From: Platanthera guangdongensis
Taxonomy: Eukaryota; Streptophyta; Magnoliopsida; Asparagales; Orchidaceae
Direction: 5' to 3'
Length of the DNA: 64,000 nucleotides
Assembly (NCBI GenBank): GCA_039583875.1
Contig: CM077149.1
Coordinates: 18,737,194 to 18,801,193, forward strand
Made by a program: the position numbers and the translations under genes. Below the pieces are notes generated by a model that saw nothing but the letters and a program-made list of their open reading frames with translations, searched no databases and was not told the origin of the DNA. This document shows positions 34,774-44,906 of this stretch, piece by piece; the stretch's first letter is position 1, and the number at the start of each line of letters is the position of its first letter.

Positions 34774-34920
34774 GTCGTACCCATTCTTGTCACGACGTCA
34801 AGGCGAACCAAGGCGAGCGTCGGGCGCCTTGATGCTTAGGCGACAAGGCAGACGCCTATGCGACCACAAGGGGAGCAAGTCGCAAGGCGCCAATTTACTT
34901 CAATTTATTTTAAAAAAAAC

Positions 34921-35193
34921 AGACTATAGACTGTGGTTATTATAATAACCGCAGTCTATAGTCTGCAGGCTTTAAAACTGCGGTTATTATAATAACTGCA
35001 GTGTATATTCTGCATTATATAGACTGTGGTTATTATAATAACCGCAGTCTAAAAGCATGCAGACTATAGACTGCGGTTATTATAATAACCGCAGTATATA
35101 GTCGTTTATAGACGGCGATTATTATAATAATCGTTGTCTTAAAGTCTGCCTGTCTGCCAGACTTTAGACAACGGTTATTATAATAACTGCCGT
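34921..35193. repeat. left palindrome array (six units)
   Basis: Units centred on GGTTATTATAATAACC: 34,921-34,963, 34,977-35,001, 35,018-35,050, 35,061-35,102, 35,105-35,140 and 35,160-35,193. Flanks AGACTATAGACTGC and GCAGTCTATAGTCT extend the best units to over 40 bases. Spacers are 0-20 bases. Confidence 0.92.
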
Positions 35194-35229
35194 ATAAACC
35201 TCCTTTTTTACTTAAAACGGAATGTTTAC

Positions 35230-35700
35230 CAAGTAACAAACTACCAAATACAAACACACAGCCACACAGATTTTTTGTTCATAGCAGTAAACAGTAGCTT
35301 TTGATATATGAGCAGTTAGCAGTAAGAAAAAACAATGTCAATCTACAAAAATACAAAATACAAATTACAAACACACAGCCACAAATTTTTTCTTCATAGC
35401 AATAAGCAGTAGCTTCCGATATATGAGCAGTTAGCAGTAAGAAAAAACAATGTCAATCTACCAAACTATTAAATACAAACACAACCACACAGATTTTTTC
35501 TTCATATTAGTAAGCAGTAGCTTCTGATATATGGGCAGTTAGCAGTAAGAAAAAACAATGTCAATCAATAGTTCAATACATACTTCAAAGAAAGCAACTA
35601 ATCGTAGCTTCTGATATATTGGCAGTTAGCACTTAACACTTAACAGTAAGAAAAAAGCATGTCAATCAGTAGTTCAATACAGACTTCAGAGAAAGCAATA
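35230..35700. repeat. tandem repeat, about 120-bp unit, four copies
   Basis: Recurring phrases ACAAACACACAGCCACA, TTCATAGCARTAARCAGTAG, GATATATGAGCAGTTAGCAG and TAAGAAAAAACAATGTCAAT start near 35,246, 35,367, 35,476 and, more degenerate, 35,590. It lies in the middle of the non-autonomous hAT. Confidence 0.85.
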
Positions 35701-35815
35701 ACAGAAAAGGGAACACAAAAAAATCATAGTATAGTATTGTGGTCAAATTCAAAATATATTCATCGAATGCACAATAACATATTAGCATGAATAATATTTT
35801 TTAAAATTTTTTAAA

Positions 35816-35970
35816 AAAATCATAAAAGATCAAGTAGAATCATCATCTAGTAAGTCGTCATTTGTATTGCATGTGCTTGATTGGTTTGAGGTACTTGTCT
35901 TTTGCCCATAATTATCTTCAATATTTTCATCATCATTGGCAAAGAAAAAATGATCTAAATCTTCATTTTA
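35816..35970 (-). pseudogene. transposase C-terminus remnant
   Basis: The minus strand reads DLDHFFFANDDENIEDNYGQ and STCNTNDDLLDDDST before a stop. Acidic Asp/Asn-rich tails like this close many plant hAT transposases, as in the 4.1 kb element here. Too short to prove. Confidence 0.4.
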
Positions 35971-35973
35971 TGT

Positions 35974-36210
35974 AGAATAGACTGCGATTTATATATAAAC
36001 CGCAGTATACTCTATGGCTCAGGGAATACACTGCGGTTTATATATAAACCGTAGTCTATTCTATGAGCGAGCCAGAATAAACTGCGGTTTATATATAAAC
36101 CGCAGTTTATTCCCTGAGACGAAGAATAAACTGCGGTTTATATATAAACCGCAGTTTATTCTAGCTCATGGAATAGACTGTGGTTTTTATATAAACCGCA
36201 GTCTATTCCC
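35974..36210. repeat. right palindrome array (five units)
   Basis: Units centred on GGTTTATATATAAACC: 35,974-36,010, 36,023-36,062, 36,075-36,114, 36,123-36,162 and 36,170-36,210. Flanks AATARACTGC / GCAGTYTATT complete the palindromes. The core differs from the left array (TATATA against ATTATAAT). Confidence 0.92.
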
Positions 36211-36737
36211 ATTTTTTTAAAAAAAAAGACGCTCATCACCTTGTTTATAATTGTGCACCAGGACGCCTAGGCGATGCCTAGGCGACGCCATGACGAGAAT
36301 GGTCGTACCCCAGGGTCTTGCGGCGTCGAACCCCAAATGATTGTTGGTATGGAATCTCTCACAAATAAACAATAAAAATAAATGAAGCATATGCCTCTAT
36401 TTATAACAAGAGGGGATAGTTGGGCACCGGGTGTGAACGGCTATGATTGACTGTTACATCTGATGTCCTAAAACACTAAATACACGTCCACATAAAAGAA
36501 AATAAATACATAAAAAATAATAAAATGACTATTCCGACGTGCTCGTAGTCTCGGATCGTCAATCCGATCAGCGCCTCTGGAGTGAATACAAATTATGATC
36601 CTCTACTTAGATTTGTTTTTTTGTAAATACCCTGTAGTTGTCAACTTCACTCGATTTGAATTATCATATCACTTATTAATCAAGGAGCAATGTTATTAGC
36701 GCCCTAGATTTCGCTATTAGCCACCTTCCCACCGTAT

Positions 36738-37235
36738 TATATTAGCAACAACAAAACAACACTCAAGACTTTATCCCACTATAGTGGGGTCAGACCAATG
36801 AAGCACAGATACTTCCCTGAGGCAGCGTATCTGTACCGGATACGTATCCAATACCAGTATGTACACGATACTCGACGGATACACCTATGTGCACACACTT
36901 GGACTTAGCACATCATTCTGCATATTATGATAGGAGTCTATTTTTCTGGAGTAAACAAAAGTTGGTTCTATGCTAGGAAGCGTTGGTATGTCCAATTAAG
37001 TTGGGTATATGTACCGAGTATGTTTCTGGTACTGGTACATTTCTGTTAAAAGTACCTGTATTGAACATGTTGATACGACACAAGTTATTAACAAAATGGC
37101 TAACTTGTCTCTAGACTAACCAGAGATTGAAGATGTTGTTCTTCAACAGTGAAATTGATCTCCAACAATACAACAACACTCAAGCATTTATTCCACTATC
37201 GTGGGGTCGGCTATATGGAACCTTTGTCGTCATTA
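36738..37235 (+). repeat. short interspersed repeat, copies 2 and 3
   Basis: 36,738-36,790 (AACACTCAAGACTTTATCCC, ACTATAGTGGGGTCAG) and 37,163-37,235 (AACACTCAAGCATTTATTCC, ACTATCGTGGGGTCGGCTAT) match the copy at 22,910. Nothing else is seen between them. Confidence 0.7.
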
Positions 37236-37260
37236 TGCCATATCTTTTGTCATTGATCTC

Positions 37261-37456
37261 TGTTAGAAGATAGTGGAAAATTATGTAAAAGCCCATTACA
37301 ATTGTGGCCCATTTATAAGCCCATGTTTGACTTAGGTTTAGTCTCACATTGTTTATTTTGGGATTTCTCTCTTCCTCTCTTCTTATATAAGTGTATTCAT
37401 ACTTATTATTTATACAAGAAATACAGCCTACAAGATTTCTTATTTCTTTTTCTACA
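37261..37456 (+). repeat. 5' LTR of copia element C
   Basis: Starts TGTTAGAAGATAG, ends TTTTTCTACA, and carries a TATA box (TTATATAAG, about 37,382). Bounded on the right by the primer site. Confidence 0.8.
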
Positions 37457-37467
37457 TGATATCAGAG
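37457..37467 (+). promoter_or_regulatory. primer binding site, tRNA-iMet type
   Basis: TGATATCAGAG immediately follows the LTR; it differs from the canonical TGGTATCAGAG at one base. Confidence 0.8.
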
Positions 37468-38346
37468 GCAAACGGTCCGTCCTGTCCGTTTCTGTCCGTC
37501 GGTTTCTTCTGATTAACCGGGAGGTCTCTTCTGGTCTCAAACTGCGGCTTCCCGCGCGGTTTGTTTTTCCGTCCGCTTCTCTTGCTCTCTCTATTTTTTC
37601 CTTCTCTTCTTCCCCCTCCCCCATTCTCTTTTATAGACCTCTCGGCTTGTGGGCCCTCTTGTTCCCTGAACGGGTAGTCTCCTTCGGTCTTCTTGCGGTC
37701 TGTTGTACGGGTTCTTCCCGTTGTTTGCTTCTCTATCCGCTGCTTCTCTACCCGCTGCTTCACTACCCGCTACTTCTCTACTCACTGTGAGTTCTTCCCT
37801 ACCCACTGTGGGCTCTTCCTACCTGTTGCCTCTCTTCCTTCTGCGGGCTCTTCCCTACCCACCGCATCTTGGTCGTGACACCTTTCTGTGCTGCTGGTAT
37901 TCTCACCGAGACCGTGAGGTTTCCCTGTCTTAATTCGCTGCGGCTTCCCTGGCTTAAGTCGCTGCGGTTTACCTTCTCGTCGTTGCTGCAGCTTCTCTAC
38001 CCGCTGGGGGCTCTGCACCTTGGTTGCGGTTTCTTACCGCTGGTGTATCGACACCGAAACCGTGCGGCTTCGCTTCCTCTCCGCCCAGTTTCTTCCGGCT
38101 GGGGGTTGTTTCTTTTAGCAATCGCGGCCTCTCAGCCCGCTGCAGGCTTCGCATCTTGGTCGCGGCCACTTGCCGCTGGTGTAGTATCACCGAGACCGTG
38201 CGTCCTCTCCTTTGTTTTGCTCCGCGTTCTTATGGTTGCGGGCTACCCTTTGCTGTTGTCCGAGATCGTGCGGCTAGTTCTGACCACGGTGTTTTCCCTC
38301 TGCTGTTGCTCTCTGTCCGCTGTGGCTATCTCCTTCCTGCGGCTTA

Positions 38347-39250
38347 ATGGATTCTACTACTGCCTCTGGCGAGTCCGCTGGTACTTCATCTCTTCCACCT
38401 CGGGCTACTTCCACTACTACGGAACCTCGAGATGAACTCCGGATTACCACTATATCTCTCTCTGAAAAAAGGAACTTTGTCGAATGGGTCCATTTAGTTC
38501 GTCGTGTGCTCCAGACCAAAGGACTGCTCCATCACTTAACCCGAGCTACTCCTACGGTTCCAACTGATGAATGGCTTCGTCATGACGGTCGTGTACAATC
38601 CTGGCTTCTCAACTCCATAGATACTGAGCCATACAGGATGGCCATGTATAATGACACGGTTAAGTCCATGTGGGAGGAACTCCACTCCTTATATTCTGGC
38701 CAAAACAGCCTCCAACATTTGTTCGATATCATTACTGATCTTCAATCTCTTGATCCCGGGATACCTGGTGATATGACATCCTTCATTGTCAAAGCCAACA
38801 CTCTTGTAGAGGCATGGATACAACACCAGCCTCCTACTACTGATTTGCTTGCCCAACGGGCACAGAAAGAAGCTGTCAGGATTGTCATGATGATGGCACG
38901 GGTTCCTCCGCATCTGCACAGTGTTAGAGCTCAGATACTCTCCTTTGTCACTACTCTCTCTGATGTCCGCTCCATGCTTCTGAAGGTCACTCCACCACCC
39001 GAGGCTCCTCTGTCTCCCTCCCCAGCTCTTTTCCATTTACTTTCACCACATCCCTCCACTCGTGGTACCTCAACCCACGGGGGTCGTCATTTGTCTCGGG
39101 GACGAGGACGTACTGGAACCCCCCGTGAATGCAATTTTTGTGGTCAAGAAAATCATCTGGAGGTTACCTGCTATCGTAAGCATGGCCTGCCACCCCACCT
39201 TGTTGCTTCTACAAAGGCTGAGCCTCCGTCCTTGCCTTCCTTCGTTCTCA
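38347..39250 (+). pseudogene. copia gag (element C)
   Basis: Starts MDSTTASGESAGTSS; the copia gag region includes RNFVEWVHLVRRVLQTKG, MWEELHSLYSGQNSLQHLFD and DMTSFIVKANTL. A glycine/arginine-rich linker leads to the zinc knuckle CNFCGQENHLEVTC. The frame is intact to here, but the protein then runs into unrelated frames because protease and most of integrase are deleted. The leader 37,700-37,860 contains tandem CTACCCGCTGCTTCT-like units. Confidence 0.85.
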
Positions 39251-39299
39251 ACTTCGTCACTCCGTTTAGCCTCTTATTTTATTCTCAATTTTGTTTCCT

Positions 39300-39860
39300 C
39301 TCCAACCTCGGGTGTTCGGATGTGCTTGTTATATCTATAACCTTGGTCCACCTACGGACAAATTTGCTCCCCGTGCAACCAACTGTATGTTTGTCGGGTA
39401 CTCTTGAACTCAAAAAGGGTATGTGTGTTACTCTCCTATCAACCGAAAAGTGGTTGTGTCCGCTGATGTTACTTTTCTGGAAGACCAACACTTTATGTCC
39501 TCCACTTCGATACCTTCTTGTGGGCAACCTGTGCCTCGTCCTGCTATCCCGGTCACGACTTCTCTACCCCCACTTCTTTCAACGCCCCACGTGGAACCAC
39601 CTGCTCCCACACCACCAGCAACCAATCTGCCAGTAACAAAACCCCCTCTCATCAGTGTCTACATTCGCCGTCATCTGAACTTCGGAGCCCAGCCATTGCT
39701 ACTATCTACTAGTACGATCTCGCGGCCAGCTGACCCTGCCCACGCCTTAACGGCTCATCCTATGCCCAACTATATTTCCCTACATCGGCTCTCTCCTCCT
39801 CTGCGAAAATTTGTTCTTGCTCATTCCTCTATTTCTCTGCCTAACATTGTGTAGGAGGCT
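39300..39860 (+). pseudogene. copia integrase C-terminal part
   Basis: Plus-strand frames read RVFGCACYIYNLGPPTDKFA, CMFVGYS, a TGA stop, TQKGYVCYSPINRKVVVSAD and VTFLEDQHF. This is the conserved copia integrase end (FGC..GYS..KGY.CY). A proline-rich linker follows to a TAG at 39,853, where RT begins. Confidence 0.8.
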
Positions 39861-40563
39861 CTCCAACACCCTGGGTGGCGTGCGGCCATGGAAGCTGAGA
39901 TGACAGCCCTTTGGGCTAATCATACTTGGGATTTGGTACCTCTTCCGTCTGCCCAGTCTTGTGTTAGCTGTAAATGGATCTTTGCCATTAAACATGCTCC
40001 AGATGGGACTATCGATCGCCTCAAAGCCCGTCTTGTGGCTCGTGGGTTCACTCAACAACATGGCTTGGACTATGATGAGACTTTCTCCCATGTCGCCAAG
40101 CTAAATTCTGTTCGGGTTCTTATCTCTCTTGTTGTTCACCGTCACTGACCATTACATCAGCTGGACATTAAAAATGTATTTCTTAATGGTGATCTCCAAG
40201 AGACGGTCAACATGAACCAACCTCCCGGGTTTGAGACCACGGGGGAGTCTAGGGTGTGCCGACTGCGAAAGGCTATCTATGGTCTCAAACAGTCCCCTCG
40301 AGCTTGGTTTTAAAATTTTAGCAAGGTTGTTCGTGCTATTGGTTTTCTGCGAAGCTCTGCTAACTTCTATCTTTTTACACGTCATCGATCAACAAGGACG
40401 GTAATTCTCCTAGTCTATGTGGATGCTAATTTGATAACTGACGATGACTCTACCGGGATACAATAGATCAAACAACACTTAAACTCTGTCTTCCAATCAC
40501 AGGATCTGGGAAACCTTCGGTACGTCCTTAAGACTTGAGGTTGCTCAAAAACCTGATGACCTG
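39861..40563 (+). pseudogene. copia reverse transcriptase, interrupted
   Basis: GWRAAMEAEMTALWANHTWD, KWIFAIKHAPDGTIDRLKAR, LVARGFTQQHGLDYDETFS and [13 protein letters not shown] are classic copia RT motifs. The catalytic YVDD reads YVDA, so an essential Asp is lost. Stops occur at 40,147, 40,312 and 40,464, and one extra base lies near 40,530. The frame is split at 40,563 and its next 13 codons are at 55,394-55,433. Confidence 0.88.
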
Positions 40564-40707
40564 TGTTGGGTACATTGGAAAATATGTACCTGATTTGAAG
40601 AAGCATCACCCTATTCAATGATATACATCAAGGTGTATTTGATGTATTTTGAGTTACCTTGTGCAGGTTAAGTAATTGCAGGGAAAGCTGAAAAGTTTCT
40701 AAGTCCA

Positions 40708-41530
40708 TGTGTCGACACCTAAAAGAAAAGTGTCGACACTTAAGAAGGTTTGTGTCGACACCCAGAGAAACAGTGTCGACACTTGGAGTGATTGTGTCGA
40801 CACCAGGAATGCAGAGTCGACACCAGAAGGAAAGTGTCGACACATACAGGTTGTGTCGACACACAATGAAGAAATGTCCAGAGAAGCTGTGTCGACACTT
40901 AGAAGCAGTGTCGACACCCAGAGGAACTTTGTCGACATCAAAAGTGTCGACACTTGGAGGCTGTGTCGACACTCAGCAAAAGTTCAACAAAGCTCAAGTA
41001 CAAGTGTCGACACTAGGAGGCTGTGTCGACACTCAGCAAAATTTCAACAAATTCTAAGTACAAGTGTCGACACAAAGGAGATGTGTCGACACTCAGCAAA
41101 AGTCTCAACACATGAAGAAAGTATCGACACTCGAAGGCTGTGTCGACACTCAGCAAATTTCAATGAAGTCTAAGTACAAGTGTCGACACAAAGGAGATGT
41201 GTCGACACTCAGCAAAAGAATCAACACAGAAGGCATGTGTCGACACCAAGAAGATGTGTCGACACTTAGCAAGTATCAGCACAAGAAGATGTGTCGACAC
41301 AAAGGAGTTGTGTCGACACTTACAAGAATTCAACTAAGTACTAAAGGACAAGGAGTTGTGTCGACACACAATATCAGTGTCGACACATGTTGAAGAAGCA
41401 GTGTCGAGAAGCAGATTCTACAACACAAGGAGTTGTGTCGACACTATGAAGGCTTGTGTCGACACTTAGTCTACTTGTGTCGACACTTAGTCTACTTGTG
41501 TCGACACTTAAAAACTGACTATCTCGACAC
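40708..41530 (+). repeat. U3 array of GTGTCGACAC palindromes
   Basis: By eye 28 exact copies of the 10-base palindrome GTGTCGACAC plus about five variants (GAGTCGACAC, TTGTCGACAT, GTATCGACAC, GTGTCGAGAA, ATCTCGACAC) in about 820 bases, 19-50 bases apart. Spacer phrases such as CTCAGCAAAA and AAGTACAA recur in the middle part, showing local duplication, but the spacers at both ends differ while the palindrome is kept. All lie upstream of the TATA box. Confidence 0.95.
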
Positions 41531-41664
41531 TTTCAGACAGTTACAGAAAATTCAAGAAGTGACTGAATGACTTGACAGCTGCCATTCCAACCGGTCTACT
41601 GCAATTGTCAGAGCTGTCAGAAAGTTGTTAGGAACCGGACCAGCCGGTCACCATGAAGAAAGTC

Positions 41665-41674
41665 TATATAAAGG
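41665..41674 (+). promoter_or_regulatory. TATA box of the solo LTR
   Basis: TATATAAAGG, about 140 bases downstream of the last palindrome of the U3 array. Confidence 0.7.
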
Positions 41675-42356
41675 CTTATACCTTCAACAGATGACAAGAG
41701 TTGGAAATCAACAAAGTGAAGAACAATACAACTAGAAGAAGACCTTCAAATGAAGATCTAAGAAGTTGGAGAGAGAGAACTCCTTCTAAGAAGACAGCTG
41801 TTGAACCAGGCTGTAAAGACAAGTTTCAGATTGAGTTCTGATTCTTAAGTTAGCAGTGATTGAAGATCAGCTGCATAGAGACTCAATCTTATTGTGTTCT
41901 AAATTCAAGAAGCTTTGAAGAAAGCCAAGGGAGGTTGATCTCAGCAAAGTTCTTCCAAGAACTCATCAAGAAACATGTCAACTCTTCTCTCTTATTCTGA
42001 GTTGTAGGTATATACATTGTAATTTTAATTTCTTGTAGGATCCTAAGGGATCTGAGTTGTAAGCCTAAAATTATAAAGGCTGAGTGGTAGGGCCTGTGTG
42101 CCTGAGTGTAGGAGATCCATTTCTCTGAGTGTAGGCCTTGTTGAGGGCTGAGTGTAGGCCTTGTTGAAAGCTGAGTGTAGTTCTTGGTGAAGACTGAGTG
42201 GTAGGGCTTTGAGCCTGAGTTGTAGGAACCTGTTTGAGATTCTGAGTGTAAGATCTGAGGATCTGAGGAATAGTGGAGAAGTTTGGCCGAATCTAGTACA
42301 CTACTAGATAGGCGAAGGGGGAAAGTGGATGTACCCAGACCTTGGGGAACCACTAT

Positions 42357-43175
42357 TGTTGAAACCGGAATCCGGCCTCTTGTGGAGTTCGACCCTCGGG
42401 GAAGCGGTGGTCTCGCGCCTACTTTGCTCCTGCAAGAAAAACAACGAAAGAGACAAGAAAGAACAGACTCAAGGGCTCGGCAGGGAGGTCCCACCACAAA
42501 CCCGGAAGATCTCTGAGCGCTTTCCCCTCCTTAGCCAGAAGCCGAGCTAAGGTACTCTCAGAGAACACTTGGAAATGAGAGTAAGGAGGCACTGAAAGCG
42601 TGTCCTCTGAGGTACCCCTTGGGTCTTATTTATAGCTTTTTGGAACCTGAACTGTCAATAACCAAAATAACTGACCTGAAAATACCAAAAGGCCCTTAGC
42701 TGGGTCTGCCAACAGCCAAACTCCGCTGTTCTGATGGGTTATGCGCAGTACAACCTGGTCTGCCAACAGCGAGACTCCGCTGTCCTGAGTAGCTATTCGC
42801 ACCCACGGGGAGTCAACTCGCCTCCAATCCTTCTTCGCGGGAGGCGGGCGCGACCTGACTTCAGCTGCCCGCCCATGCTCCCTGGGCGAGCGCGAGCCGG
42901 GGGTCGCGACCTGCCTTGCTTCTGCCGGGGCGGACCGGCGGCCAGGTCGCGTGACTCTCGATCTGCTCGCCAGTCGCGGGTCGCCAAACTCGTCTGCTTT
43001 GGCCAAGGACTCTTCGCGTGACCCGCTCGCTTGCCTCGTCGGCTCGCTCGCCTGAAATGGGCGGGAGCGGGCCAGCCCTTCTGCCGCATATCTGTTTGCC
43101 GCTCGGATGCGGGCCGCGGGGCAAGGTCTGCTCGCCTCCCTGGTGGGACCCACTCGCCGGACACGGGGTTGTACA
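42357..43175 (-). repeat. 3' LTR of the Tat element
   Basis: 819 bases, TGTACAACCCC...GGTTTCAACA in element sense. TATA box TATAAATAAG (minus) near 42,632. On the plus strand it also reads into the solo LTR. Confidence 0.95.
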
Positions 43176-43177
43176 CA

Positions 43178-43193
43178 ATCCCCGCTCTTTTTG
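43178..43193 (-). promoter_or_regulatory. polypurine tract
   Basis: AAAAAGAGCGGGGATTG in element sense ends at the 3' LTR. It is the expected plus-strand primer site. Confidence 0.7.
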
Positions 43194-43293
43194 AGCTTGA
43201 TTCAAGCTCGGAAAGAATCATCCAACCCGCGTGTTCGGCGAGTGCTTGTGCTGAGCTGACAGGGAATCTTCTGGTGGGCCCCCACTGTCCGGC

Positions 43294-43303
43294 TATAAAT
43301 ATA
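43294..43303 (+). promoter_or_regulatory. TATA box of antisense gene 1
   Basis: TATAAATATA on the plus strand, 65 bases before the ATG at 43,368. Confidence 0.55.
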
Positions 43304-43367
43304 CCGCTGAGCCCAGGAGGGGGGCTCCCCAGATCCCCTCATTTTTCTTGAACAGACTGGTCTCTTG

Positions 43368-44338
43368 ATGCCGGTCAGCGAAGAGGTGCGAGCTCGCCTG
43401 GCGGCAGCGGGCCTGAAAACTCAGGAGGAGGCACTCGAGGCCGCCCCTTGGCTAGCGCGTGGGTCTCCTGACCCTCTCTTTAGGCCGGCGAAGGGAAAGA
43501 TCGTTAGGCGGTCTCTGGCGGGTGAATGTCCGGGCTCCAGCTCGGCGGCGGCTGTTGAGGTCGTCCCTGGGGTACGTGACCTTCCGCGGATTATCGCTGT
43601 ACCTCTGACCTTTTGTTTTGCAGGCGATTCCTCGTGAAGAGGTGGGGAACGGGGGAGAGGATCGCCCCCCTTGCTTGTCGCCTGAGAAGGTCGCTAGTTC
43701 CCCAGGTCCGGACCGCCCACCTCCGGAAACCCCCCGCCCGCCGGCTTCCCCCGAACTGGGAAATCTCTTGAGACCCTCGAGGGAGAAACCTTTCAGGGTC
43801 GGCCGGGCTCCTCCCGCCCATCCGTCGGTGCGGGCGACGTGCCAACCCCTGGTGAGCTGATATTTACCGTTGGCTTTGTCCTTGTTCGCTCCTTCTGACT
43901 CGCCCGTTTGTAGGCTATAACAGGGCCTCCTCCGAAACTGAGACGAGCGAAGGGTATTCGCCCCCGCCCGACGTGGACAGTGTCTCTGATTACCTGGGCG
44001 ACCCGACCGATGCGGTGGGGATGAAGAGGCAGGTGACGCGGCTGTTCCAGAAACACACGTTGTTGATCCAGGAGCTCGCGAAGAGGGTCGATGAAGACAA
44101 GGCCGAGACCGCGGCCCGGCTCGCGGCCTTGGAGGGACCTCCGCGCGCAGCGGAAGACGACGATGTCACTTCACCGGGCGTGCATATTGCGCGAGCCGAG
44201 GGGCATCTGAGGAGCGCCACAGAGCAGATCGGCCTGGCTGAGCGGGAGCTGGTGGCGGTTCGCGATTACCACGACCCTCGCGTGCCGCCGCGATCGAGAA
44301 CGAAGCGGCGGCACAGGTGGAAGTGGGTCGAGTACTGA
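43368..44338 (+). CDS. Tat antisense gene 1, three predicted exons
   Basis: Opposite in strand to gag-pol. Exon 1 43,368-43,571 (MPVSEEVRARLAAAGLKTQE) ends at G|GTACGT; exon 2 43,624-43,851 follows TTTTGCAG and ends at GTGAGC; exon 3 43,914-44,338 follows TTTGTAG and ends at TGA. Exon 3 reads SPPPDVDSVSDYLGDPTDAV, then a charged helical stretch (LLIQELAKRVDEDKAETAAR) likely to form a coiled coil. The first junction keeps phase; the second does not with these sites, so either another splice site is used or there is an indel. Tat elements are known to carry extra, sometimes antisense, genes of unknown role. Function unknown. Confidence 0.5.
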
Positions 44339-44780
44339 TCCAGCCCTCTGCCCCCCGCTCGCGGGATACCGCGGGGTTGTTGTTATTTCCAAGTTATCTT
44401 GCATTTGTAACCACTTGCGACTCTTTTTGCCCGCCTATGGGCCTAACTTGTTGTTGCTGAGGCTCATTGAAAATATCATGCTGTTTCTATTGCTTTCTGC
44501 GGGCGGGTTAAGGGAAAGGTCCGTTCTTCCCCTCGCGCTGATCGGGGCGAGGGCGAGCCGAGGAGCTCGCCAGACGGGAGTCTCCCGTCTCGCGCGGAAC
44601 CCCGTGCGGGTGCGGGTCGAGACTCGCCCGCTCAGGTCTTCCGCGGACGCGGCCGGGCGAGACCCGCGCCGGATCGGCCTTTGGGGTGCGGTTGCGCGCG
44701 GGGAAGTCGAACCGTCGGGCTGATTTTTGCTATCTGCACCCCCTCTTTCGGCGGGAAGTTTCCCGCCCTTTCTCTTTCCC

Positions 44781-44790
44781 TATAAATAGA
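44781..44790 (+). promoter_or_regulatory. TATA box of antisense gene 2
   Basis: TATAAATAGA on the plus strand in a pyrimidine-rich setting, about 117 bases before the ATG at 44,907. Confidence 0.6.
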
Positions 44791-44906
44791 CCTTGCCGAC
44801 TCTTATTTCCTCACCGATTCCAAACGTCCTCTCGCCTCCTTTTTTCCCGCGAAGTACGGTTCGTGCTCGCCTTCTGGATCTGTCTCGCACGTTCGGCGGC
44901 GACTCG

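Larger units (their letters stand above)
34782..36301. mobile_element. non-autonomous hAT element, 1.52 kb, with palindrome arrays
   Basis: GTCGTACC occurs exactly at 34,774-34,781 and 36,302-36,309, a perfect 8-bp target duplication. The ends are inverted: CATTCTTGTCACGACGTCAA at left, CATTCTCGTCATGGCGTCGC as reverse complement at right, followed by GGCG/CCTAGGCG-rich subterminal DNA. Inside are a left array of six palindromes, a roughly 120-bp tandem repeat (35,230-35,700), a short transposase-like remnant on the minus strand (35,816-35,970) and a right array of five palindromes. The layout mirrors the 4.1 kb hAT at 23.8 kb. The host sequence on both sides has a minus-strand TATA box (TATAAATAGAGGC, about 36,395). 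Confidence 0.92.

Noticed and set aside
40707..41393. Open frames rich in CRHS/VDT repeats
   Set aside because: They only translate the GTGTCGACAC array.
42734..43351. Plus- and minus-strand open frames in the Tat LTR
   Set aside because: The same frames recur in the other LTR and carry no motif.
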